Assembly: GCA_018333895.1 (NCBI GenBank)
Contig: JAGXSJ010000178.1
Coordinates: 1-54,998 of the forward strand
DNA length: 54,998 bases
Direction: 5' to 3'
Origin: Truepera sp.
GTDB lineage: Bacteria; Deinococcota; Deinococci; Deinococcales; Trueperaceae
Position 1 is the first letter of the stretch; every line of letters starts with the position of its first letter. Below the pieces are notes generated by a model. That model had not been told where the DNA came from. It saw nothing but the letters and a program-made list of their open reading frames with translations, and made no database searches. The position numbers were made by a program, and so were the translations under genes. This document shows positions 23,362 through 32,613 of this stretch, one piece after another.

Positions 23362-24729
23362 ATGCCACCTCAGCTCTCGCTGCGCGAAAAGTGGGGTTAC
23401 GGTGTAGCCGATCTCGGCGCTGCGCTGTCTTATAACGCCATCAACTTCTTCTTGCTGTTCTTTTTGATCGAGGTAGTCGGCCTGCGGCCCGCCTTAGCCG
23501 GTCTGGTGCTGCTCTCTGCACGCTTAATCGACGCGGTGACCGACCCCCTGATGGGGATGATCACCGACCGCACTCGCAGCCGCTGGGGGCGGCGCAAGCC
23601 TTATATCTGGGCCGGGGCGGTGCCTTTTGGCATTACCTTTGCGCTCTTGTGGACTGTTCCCGATGCCTCGCAAGCGACCATGTTCATCTTCGCGGCGCTG
23701 GCGGTAGCGCTCCATGTGGTGGTCTTTACCATCGTGCAGGTCCCCTACATGGCGCTTACCCCGGAGTTAGCGCCCGAGTACAGCGAGCGCACCGCGCTAA
23801 CTAGCTACCGCGTCGGTTTCAGCACGCTGGCCTCGCTGTTGGCGGCCGCCGCCCCGCCGCTGCTGGTGGCACTCTTAAATAGCGGCCAGGGCCTACCCCA
23901 AGATGCCCGCTACGGCTGGGTAGGGATGGGGCTTATCTTTGGCGCCCTGATGACTCTTGCGTACCTGGTGATGGCCGCTACCGTGCGCGAGCGCCGCACC
24001 CTGCAGGTGCCGTTCGGCGCGCTTAACCTGTGGCAGGAGTACCGCTCGGCCTTTGCGGTATTCGGCTACCCCCAGGTGTTGCTGCTGTTCATGGTAGTCA
24101 CCATCGGGCTAGGGATCGTCTCCTCGATCCTGCCGTTTTATCTCGTTTCGGCTATCCGGCTCTCGCCAGGCGAGCAGACCGGCATCTTAGGCCTACTCTT
24201 TGGCGTAGCCATTCTGGCCTTACCGGCCTGGAACATTCTTTCGGCCCGTGCGGGCAAAAAGGCGGCCTTTACCGCCGGCCTGCTAATCCTGAGCCTGGGC
24301 CTGTTGCTGCTAGTAACGCTCTCACCGCCCGGCTACCTGTCGCCCTTGCTCCTGCTCTTTACCATCTTGGCTGGCCTCGGTGTCGCTACGGTGCTGCTCT
24401 TTCCCTGGGCCATGCTCCCCGACGTGGTCGAGTTCGATGAGCTAAACACCGGCCAGCGCCGGGAGGGGCTGCTGTACGCCATCTTTACTTTCGGGCAGAA
24501 GCTCGCCTTTGCGCTAGGGGCTTTTCTTAACGCCCAGATGCTCGAGCTGGTCGGCTATCAGCGCGGCGCCATCGAGCAGAGCGCCCAGGCGGTGTTGGGG
24601 ATTCAGTGGATGATCGGCCCGGTAGCTTCCGCCGCCTTCTTGGTAGCGGTGCTAATGGTGTGGCGCTACCCCATCACCAAAGCCAAGCACGAGGAGGCTC
24701 GAGCGGCGCTGGCCAGGCGTCAGCCCTAA
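23362..24729 (+). CDS. GPH-family (MelB-like) sugar:cation symporter
   Basis: 455 aa with about 12 TM helices. The glycoside-pentoside-hexuronide signature is clear: L-S-L-R-E-K-W-G-Y-G-V-A-D-L-G near residues 5-19, D-P-L-M-G-M-I-T-D-R-T-R-S-R-W-G-R-R-K-P near 59-78, and P-Y-M-A-L-T-P-E-L near 130. The substrate is unknown, probably a sugar or glycoside with Na+ or H+. I chose ATG 23362: TAGACT (23349-23354) is exactly 7 nt upstream; an upstream TTG in frame overlaps the promoter. Confidence 0.9.
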   Translation: MPPQLSLREKWGYGVADLGAALSYNAINFFLLFFLIEVVGLRPALAGLVLLSARLIDAVTDPLMGMITDRTRSRWGRRKPYIWAGAVPFGITFALLWTVPDASQATMFIFAALAVALHVVVFTIVQVPYMALTPELAPEYSERTALTSYRVGFSTLASLLAAAAPPLLVALLNSGQGLPQDARYGWVGMGLIFGALMTLAYLVMAATVRERRTLQVPFGALNLWQEYRSAFAVFGYPQVLLLFMVVTIGLGIVSSILPFYLVSAIRLSPGEQTGILGLLFGVAILALPAWNILSARAGKKAAFTAGLLILSLGLLLLVTLSPPGYLSPLLLLFTILAGLGVATVLLFPWAMLPDVVEFDELNTGQRREGLLYAIFTFGQKLAFALGAFLNAQMLELVGYQRGAIEQSAQAVLGIQWMIGPVASAAFLVAVLMVWRYPITKAKHEEARAALARRQP

Positions 24730-24754
24730 GCCCCAGGCCTGCTATAGTGAGGGC

Positions 24755-25084
24755 GTGCAGGAACTGCTTTATGAGGCAGCCAGACACTACAAGCGCGGCA
24801 AGGCGCTCTTTGAGCGCGGCGACCTGCGCGGCGCTCTCTTAGCCTACAGCGAAGCGCTGCGCGACCTTCATGCGGTAGAGCCGCAGCGTATGCGCGACGT
24901 GCTGCTGGCCCAGGTCTACTTGTCGCGCTATCAGGTGGCCATCAAGGTCGAGCCTAAAACCGCCGGTAGCGACCTGCGCCAGGGCTACGCCTATGCTCGC
25001 ACCACCAAGGAGCCGATGCTGCGCGAACTTGCCGAGCAGCTCTGGGAAGCGCTGCACCGTCAGGTGGCTGGTAAAACCCGTTAA
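24755..25084 (+). CDS. Small TPR-like helical protein of unknown function
   Basis: 109 aa, all-helical. Residues 6-40 (A-A-R-H-Y-K-R-G-K-A-L-F-E-R-G-D-L-R-G-A-L-L-A-Y-S-E-A-L) resemble one TPR hairpin. GTG start with TATAGT (24743-24748) 6 nt upstream and no Shine-Dalgarno: leaderless type. It precedes the response regulator gene on the same strand. I cannot assign a role. Confidence 0.65.
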   Translation: MQELLYEAARHYKRGKALFERGDLRGALLAYSEALRDLHAVEPQRMRDVLLAQVYLSRYQVAIKVEPKTAGSDLRQGYAYARTTKEPMLRELAEQLWEALHRQVAGKTR

Positions 25085-25136
25085 CGAAGCCGTACCTAAG
25101 CAGCCATGTTATACTGCAAAGCCACAGGGGCACGCT

Positions 25137-26198
25137 TTGGCACACAGCACTGTCAACAATCCGAAGGGGTATAGCGAGCAGCAGGCCCTGCCGTGCGGGC
25201 TCACAGTTCTGCATATTGACGATGACCCCCTGGCGTTAGAACTAGTCCAGGATCAACTAGTTTGGCAACAGGTTCGGGTGGTCAGCGCTAGCCGGGCCAG
25301 CGACGCCCTAAGGCACCTCACCGCCGGGCCCAGGCCCGACCTGGTGCTGTGCGACATCATGATGCCCGGCCAAGACGGTTACGGTCTCCATGAAGACATC
25401 CGCCTCCATCCGGCCTGGCGCCACATCCCTTTTATCTATCTCACCGCGCTGGACGGCGACAGCTACTATCGGCAGGGGATGAATCACGGTGCTGACGGAT
25501 ATTTAAGCAAGCCGTTCACCGCTCACGAACTACGACAGGAGATGCTGCACGTGCTCAGGCGGGTAGCCGAACTGCGCCAGACCGACGTCGCCATCACCTT
25601 GCTGGGCGGACAGAGCGTGCGTTTAGGCAACACCCTCCTCCCACCGCCCGACCGGGGGACCGAGCAGCTGTTGTACTACCTGTTGGTGCAACCAGCTACG
25701 CCGTATGGCTGGCTGGCCGAACGGGACCAGGCCATTAGCGACCTATGGGAAGAGGTGAGCGCCGGTGGTTTTAGGAGCGTGCTCTCGCGCCTGCGGCGCT
25801 GGCTAGACGGCTGGGCCACCGTGGAGAGCGGCGCAACGCTGTGCCTCACCCTGGCTCCTGGGGTGAGCTGCGACCTCCACGCGCTCGAGCACGCACTGGA
25901 GAAAAGCTGCCATAGCGAACGGCTGCGCCGGTTGTATCAGGGCCCACTGCTGCCGGAGTATCACCAAGAATGGGCGGCAACCCGCCGTGAAGGGCTGATC
26001 GTGCGTCTTAAGCAGGCCTTTCTGGCCGCTAGCCAGCGATCAGAGCCGCGTGACCGGGCCTTGCAGCTACGCTACGCCCTCGAGGTCGATCCGCTCGATC
26101 AGTCGCTGTGGCAGAGCTATCTGCAACTGCTTAAGCAGACCGGGCTTAGCTGCGAGATCGCCTTGGCCCGCAAGCAGCTCAAGCACACCTTCTCCTGA
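25137..26198 (+). CDS. Response regulator with C-terminal wHTH-BTAD (SARP-like) region
   Basis: 353 aa from the TTG at 25137, which has AGGGG upstream; no ATG or GTG fits. Receiver domain: acidic pocket H-I-D-D-D (about 27-30), phospho-acceptor D73 in L-C-D-I-M-M-P-G, T103 in Y-L-T-A-L, and K125 in L-S-K-P-F. The C-terminal part has an OmpR/SARP-like segment (F-R-S-V-L-S-R-L-R-R-W-L) followed by a BTAD-type helical region (R-R-L-Y-Q-G-P-L-L-P-E ... Y-A-L-E-V-D-P-L-D-Q-S-L-W). No histidine kinase is adjacent. The HtrA gene 90 bp downstream is a plausible target (inference). Confidence 0.82.
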   Translation: MAHSTVNNPKGYSEQQALPCGLTVLHIDDDPLALELVQDQLVWQQVRVVSASRASDALRHLTAGPRPDLVLCDIMMPGQDGYGLHEDIRLHPAWRHIPFIYLTALDGDSYYRQGMNHGADGYLSKPFTAHELRQEMLHVLRRVAELRQTDVAITLLGGQSVRLGNTLLPPPDRGTEQLLYYLLVQPATPYGWLAERDQAISDLWEEVSAGGFRSVLSRLRRWLDGWATVESGATLCLTLAPGVSCDLHALEHALEKSCHSERLRRLYQGPLLPEYHQEWAATRREGLIVRLKQAFLAASQRSEPRDRALQLRYALEVDPLDQSLWQSYLQLLKQTGLSCEIALARKQLKHTFS

Positions 26199-26288
26199 AG
26201 CGCTTCGCAAATGCCCTGTCTCACGCATTTCATGCTCTTGGTGAGAAGGGCTCACGGCACTGCTCTAGCATCAAGGGATGGAGGGATT

Positions 26289-27578
26289 ATGAAGCTGAAC
26301 CGTTTCGCCTTCACACTGCTCGCACTTGGCGCCCTAGCCTGGGGCTTAACCACGGCGCTATTCCCAGGAGCGGCTGGCGCTCAGACCGCCATCGCCCCCC
26401 TAAATGAACCGCGGGCGCTACTGGAAGATGAACTTAACACCATCAGCATCGTCGAGCGATACGGCCCCAGCGTGGTGGCGGTCAACGTCGAGGTGCGCGG
26501 CCAGCGCGTCGATCCGTTTGCCGATATCCCCTTTTTTGACCAACTGCCGCCGCAGTTTCGCGACCTGATTCCGCGCTTTCAGCTGCCCGAGCGCCGCCAG
26601 GGCAGCGGCAGCGGCTTCGTGGTCGACCAGGCCGGGCGCATCGCTACCAACTATCATGTAGTGGAGCCAGCCTTGCAGCCCGGCAGCACCGCGCTGCGCG
26701 AAGGCGCCATCATCCGGGTAGTCTTTGCCGGCAGCCAGCCGCAAGAGTTGCCGGTGCGAGTAGTGGGCGCCAACGCCCTGTACGACCTCGCTCTGCTCGA
26801 GCTGCTAGACCCCGGCGCATTACCCGCCGAGGCTCTCCCGATTCCGCTCGCCGACTCCGATCAGGTGCGGGTTGGCCAAAAGACTATCGCCATCGGCAAC
26901 CCCTTCGGCTTCCAGTCCACCGTTACTACCGGCATCGTCTCAGGCGTGGGGCGCAGCCTACCGGGCATCGGCCAGACCGACATCCCGCTGATCCAGACCG
27001 ACGCCGCCATCAACCCCGGCAACTCCGGCGGGCCGCTGCTGAACTCGCGCGGCGAGCTGATCGGCATTAACACCGCCATCATCCCGGCGGTGGCGGTGGG
27101 CGGCCAGCGCGGATTCTTGGGCATCGGCTTCGCGGTACCCAGTAATCTCCTGCGCGACAACCTAGCCGAGCTTGAACAGGGCGTCTTCCGCGACATCGTC
27201 ACCGACATAGCGGCCCGCCCACGACTAGGGGTCAGCATCCCCCTCTCGGTCAGCGATTACCCCGATAGCGTGCGCGCTGCGCTGCGGTTACCGGAGCAGG
27301 GCGTCGTTATTGGCCAGGTCGAGCCCGGTGGTCCGGCGGACAAGGCCGGCCTGATCGGCCCGCAGTTTGCCATCACTGCCGAGGGGCAGAGTTGGCCGGT
27401 CGGCGGTGATATCATCACGGCAATCGACGGCACCCCGGTTAACAACCTCGAGGAGGTGCGCGCTATCGTGTTCAATCGAGCCGTAGGCGACACCCTTACA
27501 CTCACCGTGTGGCGCGACGGGCAAGAGCGCCAGGTGGCGGTGAGGCTCGAGATCGTGCCGCTGCCGCCGGAGAATTAG
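26289..27578 (+). CDS. HtrA/DegP-family periplasmic serine protease
   Basis: 429 aa: signal peptide (1-31, ending G-A-A-G-A-Q), trypsin-like domain with the complete triad H123 (T-N-Y-H-V-V), D166 (L-Y-D-L-A-L) and S246 (N-P-G-N-S-G-G-P), and one C-terminal PDZ domain (about 325-425, G-G-D-I-I-T-A-I-D-G). The activation-loop region is long. ATG 26289 has GGAGGG immediately upstream. Degrades or refolds damaged envelope proteins. It converges with the LptF/G gene, overlapping by 4 bp. Confidence 0.94.
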   Translation: MKLNRFAFTLLALGALAWGLTTALFPGAAGAQTAIAPLNEPRALLEDELNTISIVERYGPSVVAVNVEVRGQRVDPFADIPFFDQLPPQFRDLIPRFQLPERRQGSGSGFVVDQAGRIATNYHVVEPALQPGSTALREGAIIRVVFAGSQPQELPVRVVGANALYDLALLELLDPGALPAEALPIPLADSDQVRVGQKTIAIGNPFGFQSTVTTGIVSGVGRSLPGIGQTDIPLIQTDAAINPGNSGGPLLNSRGELIGINTAIIPAVAVGGQRGFLGIGFAVPSNLLRDNLAELEQGVFRDIVTDIAARPRLGVSIPLSVSDYPDSVRAALRLPEQGVVIGQVEPGGPADKAGLIGPQFAITAEGQSWPVGGDIITAIDGTPVNNLEEVRAIVFNRAVGDTLTLTVWRDGQERQVAVRLEIVPLPPEN

Positions 27579-28699
27579 CGCAGATTGGTGCGCACCAACA
27601 GCAGGTAGAGCCCGTAGCAACCGAGAACGAGATTGCCAGCCCACAGGCCAACCCACACCGGCACCCAGCCGCCTTGAGCCAGGAGCTGGCCGATGGTCAA
27701 GAGCAGATACCAGGCTAAGGTAACGACCAGCGATAACCCAAAGGCCACGCTGCGGCTCCGGGCATGGAGCACCGCCAGCGGCACGGCGATTATCAGCAGC
27801 GTCAGGTTAGCTAGCGGCTCGGCCAGCAGGCGGTGAAACAGCACTGCGGCCTCACGCCGCTGCTGAGCCGACAGACCGGCATCGGTCATCTGCTGATAGG
27901 CCTCACGCAGCGAACGGGTATCCAAAAAGCCGCCGCCGCTAAAGCGGGTAATCAGCTCAGCTAAGCTCTCGGAGGTGGTAATCAAGAGGCTTTGGCCAGG
28001 GCCGCGGGCAACGGTGCGGACCCGCACGAGCTGCTGTAACGCCTCCGCAGGGTCAGCAGTCGGCTGCTCCAGGCTGGCCAAATCCAGCACCGTTAGGTCG
28101 TAGTCAAAGAGCCGCAAGCCACCCTGCTCAAAGACCGCTCTGGCCGCGTGTACCACGGTCAGGGTCCGCTCCGACCAGGATTCTACCCGCACTTTGAACA
28201 GTTCATCAGTAAGGCGGTCGGTGCGCTCGAAGTAGAGGTTAAAAGGCCCGAGCGGGATGTTCTGTTGGGCCAGGCGGAACAGGCCGCTGCCGTCGGTAGT
28301 GAGTTGCCACCAGAGGCTGCCTACCAGCGCGTTGGTGCGCGGCAATACGTAGTTATTCACCAGCAGCGCCCCCCCCGCCGCCAGCGCTCCCAGCAGCGCA
28401 AAGATGACCGCGGTGCGGCGCAGCGCGATGCCGCCGGCCTGCATAGCCAGTAGCTCATTGGCAGCGGCCAGCCGCCCAAAGGTGAGCAGTGCGGCCAGCA
28501 GCAAGGCGATCGGCAGGGTCTGCACCAGCGCCGCTGGGAACTGCAAGGCCAACCAGTAGAGCAGGTCGCTCACAGGCACGCCGCGAATCCACTGGATGCG
28601 CGGGATGGTGGTGCTCAGAATCACCAGCGAGCTGTAGAGCACCACGCCGAAGAGCAGGGTGGGCAGGCTTTCGCGGAGCAGGTAGCGATCAAGGATCAT
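27575..28699 (-). CDS. LptF/LptG-family (YjgP/YjgQ) permease
   Basis: 374 aa with three TM helices at each end and a periplasmic beta-jellyroll between (about 115-260), the LptF/G layout. N-terminus MILDRYLLRESLPTLLFG and the helix with N-E-L-L-A-M-Q-A-G-G-I near residues 80-90 are typical. In Proteobacteria it forms the LptB2FG exporter for lipopolysaccharide. Here only one such gene is present, next to LptD-like and OstA-like genes, which suggests transport of a glycolipid or similar molecule to an outer membrane. Confidence 0.88.
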   Translation of the reverse strand: MILDRYLLRESLPTLLFGVVLYSSLVILSTTIPRIQWIRGVPVSDLLYWLALQFPAALVQTLPIALLLAALLTFGRLAAANELLAMQAGGIALRRTAVIFALLGALAAGGALLVNNYVLPRTNALVGSLWWQLTTDGSGLFRLAQQNIPLGPFNLYFERTDRLTDELFKVRVESWSERTLTVVHAARAVFEQGGLRLFDYDLTVLDLASLEQPTADPAEALQQLVRVRTVARGPGQSLLITTSESLAELITRFSGGGFLDTRSLREAYQQMTDAGLSAQQRREAAVLFHRLLAEPLANLTLLIIAVPLAVLHARSRSVAFGLSLVVTLAWYLLLTIGQLLAQGGWVPVWVGLWAGNLVLGCYGLYLLLVRTNLR

Positions 28700-28701
28700 A
28701 G

Positions 28702-30534
28702 TTACTGGCCAAGCCGCAGCGCCAAGCGCGTGGTGAACTGGTTATCATGCTGGCGGTAGCCAACCTCTATGGTACCGCAGCAGCTCCGCCAGGTCACGGT
28801 GAGACCGTGCCCGCTGACCCGCGGTGGCTCCGCTGTCAGCAGCAGCGGGGCCAATTCGAGGGCCAGAAACGGCGTGAGGGTCACGGTATCGAAAGTTAGC
28901 GGGAAGCTACTGCTCAGCTCGAGCCTGTCCAGGCCAGGTCGGGGGGCTACGAAGTTATAGCGCGCCCGCAGCCCTACCGTCCAGACATCACCAAGTACCT
29001 CCAGGCCGGCTTGCAGATTGGCGAGCGACTTAGGATCGGCAACCGGATTAAACCAGCCGGCGGCGTTGAGGGTCAGTGAGGGGCGAACAGTCACGCCGTA
29101 GGCCGGTAGCTCGGCTTCGGCGCTGAGGCTGAGCTGCTGTAGCGGATTGCGCCCGGGTTCAGGCAAGAGGTTATAGCTACCGCTCACGCTCAGGCTACCC
29201 GCACCGCTGCCGAGAGGCCCGGCCAGCATCGCGGTGACCGCTACGGCGTGAATGGGAGATAACCGGTCCAGGGTGGTGCTAAACGGCGAGCCGCTATTAG
29301 TCCACTGCCGGTCGTAGCGCACGGTGACGCTCAGCGGAGCGTGCTGCCAGGTCCAGGCCGGGCGCAGGCGCAGGCCGTACTGCCAGCTCGGCGTTGACGG
29401 GTAGCTCGTCAGGCTGGCGTCTATGGCCACCTCCAGGCGGCCCAGCGGCGTGGTGGGCGAACGGTAAGCGATGCCGGCCAAGCCCCCCAGTCGAGGTGAC
29501 AGCACATGTGAACCGTTCACGACCTGGCTGCTCCCCGCCGCGAACAGCTCGCCGCGTAGCGCCAGCCGGTCGCCGCCCAGCAGGTTAGGGACGGCCTGCT
29601 GCATCACCACCCCCGCAAACGCCTCCTGCAAATAATCCTGCGCGGCATAGGGGCGGTTGCGAGTGCCATAGGTAAGACTTAGCCACGGCAGCAGGCGCTC
29701 GTAGCGTGTCACATCGATCTGCCAGCCCTCTCGTGCCTTGCCAATTTCGGCGGTCATGTCGGGTCGGCGCAGCCTCAAGAGGGCGATGGCGTTAAGCGGG
29801 TAATCAACGTCTAAGCCCGTCACCCCTAGCTCGAGGCTTAGCCCATCGTCGAGCGGGAGGTTTGGGACGCGCACCCCCAGGCCGGACCCGACCACGCCGC
29901 GTTCGGGGTCGCTCGGCAGGTATTCGACAATCAGCGGCGCTTCCAGATTGGCCAAGGCCTCCTCGGAGATGGTCAGCTCTGCCGGTAGCGGCAGGCTAAG
30001 GCCGCCGATCTTAAGCACCCCCTCGCGCAGCAGCACGCGGTTATAGGTCAGGTCAAAACGGGCCTCTGGGCTACCGACCAAGTACAGCGCCTCTCCCTCA
30101 CAGACACAGGTGGTAGCCAGGGCGTCGGTGAACCAGAGCACATCGCCTTGCAGCCGGGCCTGCGCCCCGCTTAAGCGATACATTGGGCTCTGGGCTGTAA
30201 CCTGCTGAAGGATCAGCGCCTCAGCAGCGAGGTCGAAGCGGGCAGTCAGCGCAGTCGCAGTGACCTCCCGGCTACTTAGCGATACGGCCTGGAGCTCAAA
30301 GCCCTCCGGGGTGCTCGCTAGCTCCGTGGCCTCCAGCCGCCAGCTCGGTGCGCTAACTAGCTCCACGCACACCCCGCCTGAAAACTGCGCCAGCCCGTCG
30401 CGGATGGTAAGGTTCTGATACCACACACTGGCAAGCCCGTCGATCGTCAGCACGCGCGGGCTGAAATCTTCGCAGCCCTCCTCGGCCCAGGCCATAGTGC
30501 CCCCGAGGCAGAGCAGCGCCAGCAGCCACCTCAT
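28702..30534 (-). CDS. LptD-like outer-membrane assembly protein
   Basis: 610 aa with a signal peptide (1-17, ending A-W-A). Residues about 18-230 are an OstA-like beta-jellyroll (successive L-x-x-x-x-L-Q repeats), and 230-610 alternate as beta-strands ending in L-A-L-R-L-G-Q, consistent with a C-terminal beta-barrel. Cysteine pairs C-V-C near residue 138 and S-C-C-G near 588 could form interdomain disulfides like those of LptD (inference). It lies 2 bp upstream of the LptF/G gene in the same direction. The sequence is divergent, so the LptD call rests on layout and context. Confidence 0.68.
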   Translation of the reverse strand: MRWLLALLCLGGTMAWAEEGCEDFSPRVLTIDGLASVWYQNLTIRDGLAQFSGGVCVELVSAPSWRLEATELASTPEGFELQAVSLSSREVTATALTARFDLAAEALILQQVTAQSPMYRLSGAQARLQGDVLWFTDALATTCVCEGEALYLVGSPEARFDLTYNRVLLREGVLKIGGLSLPLPAELTISEEALANLEAPLIVEYLPSDPERGVVGSGLGVRVPNLPLDDGLSLELGVTGLDVDYPLNAIALLRLRRPDMTAEIGKAREGWQIDVTRYERLLPWLSLTYGTRNRPYAAQDYLQEAFAGVVMQQAVPNLLGGDRLALRGELFAAGSSQVVNGSHVLSPRLGGLAGIAYRSPTTPLGRLEVAIDASLTSYPSTPSWQYGLRLRPAWTWQHAPLSVTVRYDRQWTNSGSPFSTTLDRLSPIHAVAVTAMLAGPLGSGAGSLSVSGSYNLLPEPGRNPLQQLSLSAEAELPAYGVTVRPSLTLNAAGWFNPVADPKSLANLQAGLEVLGDVWTVGLRARYNFVAPRPGLDRLELSSSFPLTFDTVTLTPFLALELAPLLLTAEPPRVSGHGLTVTWRSCCGTIEVGYRQHDNQFTTRLALRLGQ

Positions 30535-30586
30535 GCTGCGGCTTCGCCTCGGCCAGCCCTGCGGGGGTCTGGGGGTGGGTCAGCAC

Positions 30587-30654
30587 GGGGTAGTGGGATG
30601 CAGGATGTGGGTAGTGGTAAAACCCTGCTCCCTGCCACCCATTCCCTTGGGACG
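30587..30654. repeat. GGGATGCAGGATGTGGG / CCACCCATTCCC repeat, copy 4
   Basis: GT-rich half GGGTAGTGGGATGCAGG followed by C-rich half CTGCTCCCTGCCACCCATTCC. It resembles copies 2 and 3 of the GGGTTGTGGG family. It separates the OstA-like and LptD-like genes. Confidence 0.5.
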
Positions 30655-30686
30655 CCCTGCGATAGCGCAACCTGGAACATGACCGA

Positions 30687-31316
30687 TCAGTCAACATAGT
30701 GCGCATAGAGCGTTTGCAGCTCCGCGCTGATATCGGTCGAGACTGTGAAGCTTATACCCTCAGCGGTAGTGCTCCAGCGCAGCTCGAGCAGGTCGCCTGC
30801 CTCACTGCTACTTAACACCAGCGGGCCGTCCTGATAGCGGTACGGACCGACCAGTAACGCCGCATTGAGGTCGCCGGCCACCACCAACACCGCCGCTTCG
30901 AGCAGCGGCACGCCCGTTGACACCACGTTGCTCAGCACTGCATAACCTCGGACCAGGTCGATTTGCAGTTGCTCAGCGCTAAGCACCAGTTCAGGGCTCT
31001 GGTAGACCACCCCGCCGCTGGCGCTAAGGCTCTGCTGCGCTATATCCAAAAAGATCGCCGGGGCGCTCAAAGTGAAGGCTCGAGCCGTAACCTTCGCCCC
31101 CTCCGCCTCGACAAACACCCCTGGCTGGTAGCGAAGCCGCTGGCCGATTAAGACCACCTCCGCCTCGCGAGCGGTTATCTCACCGCCGTCCGGCAAGGTG
31201 GTAACTCCGGTTGCCAGGTCGAAGATCTGCTCGCCATGGGGGGTAACGACCAGCGCGGCAAATGGATTAGCCAGCGCCAACCCGGACAATAGTGCCCAGC
31301 AGAGCCACCGTCTCAT
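30687..31316 (-). CDS. LptA/OstA-like periplasmic protein
   Basis: 209 aa, signal peptide (1-16, W-A-L-L-S-G-L-A-L-A). The mature part is a run of beta-strands with OstA features: G-G-E-I-T-A-R-E-A-E-V near residues 43-53, F-L-D-I-A-Q-Q-S-L-S-A-S-G-G-V-V-Y near 90-106, and repeated L-x-A-E-x-L-Q/V pairs. LptA-type proteins form the bridge between inner-membrane exporter and LptD. Upstream of the LptD-like gene in the same direction, with the repeat copy 4 between them. Confidence 0.7.
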   Translation of the reverse strand: MRRWLCWALLSGLALANPFAALVVTPHGEQIFDLATGVTTLPDGGEITAREAEVVLIGQRLRYQPGVFVEAEGAKVTARAFTLSAPAIFLDIAQQSLSASGGVVYQSPELVLSAEQLQIDLVRGYAVLSNVVSTGVPLLEAAVLVVAGDLNAALLVGPYRYQDGPLVLSSSEAGDLLELRWSTTAEGISFTVSTDISAELQTLYAHYVD

Positions 31317-31365
31317 GACCGCAGCCTACCGCGCCTGAGCCTGAGAAGCCTTGAGCCCGCCTTCA

Positions 31366-32604
31366 TCAAATGGTCAGACCGTCCGGGCCAAGTGCGGTCA
31401 CAAACAGCCGGTCGAAGGGGCGCGACTTCAGGATGGCCTGCCCCGCCTCCAACGGCGTGCCGAGCAGATGATCGACGCTCTCCCGGGTGCTGAGGTACTC
31501 CCCAGTAGCCTGGTAGTAGGTGCCAAACGACATCAGCCGACCATACGGCGTCTCGGCGCGGATGGTCAGACCGGTAGCGAGCTTGCGCTGAGCACGGCGC
31601 CACTCGGCTTCAGTCAGGCCCCTCTCCGGCAGCTCCACCAGCACCTGACGGAAGCGTTTAAGCGCCTCCTGAGCCTGCTCCGGCGCAGTCGACAGGTAGC
31701 CCACAAAGGTCCCCAAATCGTCAGCGGCGTCGTGCGAGAGAGTAGCGCTCTCAGCCAGGCCCGGGTCGACCAGCGCCCAGTAGAGGCGGCTGCCCAATTC
31801 GTCACCTACGCAGCTCGCCAGGATGGCGGCGGCGTAGCGGCGCGGGTCCTTGACGCTCACGCCGAGGGCATAAGCCGCCGCGTACATGCGCTTAACATTT
31901 GGGCGCCTCAGCACCTCGATTCCGTGCGCCCCTGACAGCGGCGAGTGGCGGCGAGTCGCCCCCTTAGCCTGCCAGTGCCTAGTGGCCGCCTTGATCTGAC
32001 CAACTACCTCCTCCCACCCGTAGCGGCCCGCTACCGCCAGGATCAGGTTATCGGCGGCGTAGCGGCGCTCATGGTAGTCAAGCATCTGCTCGCGCTTCAG
32101 GGCCCCAATCGACTCGGGGCTGCCTAAGATCGGGTTGCCCAAGGGGTGGGCGCCGTAGTAGAGGCGGTTGCCCGCCTCGAACACCTTGAAGCTGGGCCGG
32201 TCGTCGTACATAGCGATCTCTTCGAGAATCACCTGCTTCTCCATGGCGAAGTCCTCTTCGCGTAAGACCGGGCGCATCATGTCGGTTAGCAGGTCGAGCA
32301 GCTCGGCGCCGCGCTCGGGCAGCACCGCGCCGTAGTAGACGGTGCGCTCGTCGCCGGTAAAGGCGTTGTAGTTGGCCCCCAGCTCATCGAACTCGCGGTT
32401 GATCGCCTCAGCGCTGCGGCGTTCGGTCCCCTTAAAGAGCATGTGCTCCAAAAAGTGCGAGACCCCGGCAATTTCAGCCTCTTCGTCGCGAGCACCGGTG
32501 GTGACGAAGTAGCCTGCGGCGAACGACTGGGCGTGCGGATGATGTTCGCCAATTACGGTCAGACCGTTGTCCAGGGTAAGGCGGTGAAAAGTTGCAGGCA
32601 GCAT
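31366..32604 (-). CDS. M16 zinc peptidase, catalytic subunit
   Basis: 412 aa, the length of bacterial M16B peptidases. The inverted zinc motif is intact as H-F-L-E-H at residues 50-54, with downstream E-x6-E-like acidic residues (V-I-L-E-E-I near 128-133). AAGGAG lies 4 nt before the ATG. It starts 9 bp after the partner M16 gene; such pairs form heterodimers in which only one subunit is catalytic. Confidence 0.92.
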   Translation of the reverse strand: MLPATFHRLTLDNGLTVIGEHHPHAQSFAAGYFVTTGARDEEAEIAGVSHFLEHMLFKGTERRSAEAINREFDELGANYNAFTGDERTVYYGAVLPERGAELLDLLTDMMRPVLREEDFAMEKQVILEEIAMYDDRPSFKVFEAGNRLYYGAHPLGNPILGSPESIGALKREQMLDYHERRYAADNLILAVAGRYGWEEVVGQIKAATRHWQAKGATRRHSPLSGAHGIEVLRRPNVKRMYAAAYALGVSVKDPRRYAAAILASCVGDELGSRLYWALVDPGLAESATLSHDAADDLGTFVGYLSTAPEQAQEALKRFRQVLVELPERGLTEAEWRRAQRKLATGLTIRAETPYGRLMSFGTYYQATGEYLSTRESVDHLLGTPLEAGQAILKSRPFDRLFVTALGPDGLTI

Positions 32605-32613
32605 AAGGCTCCT

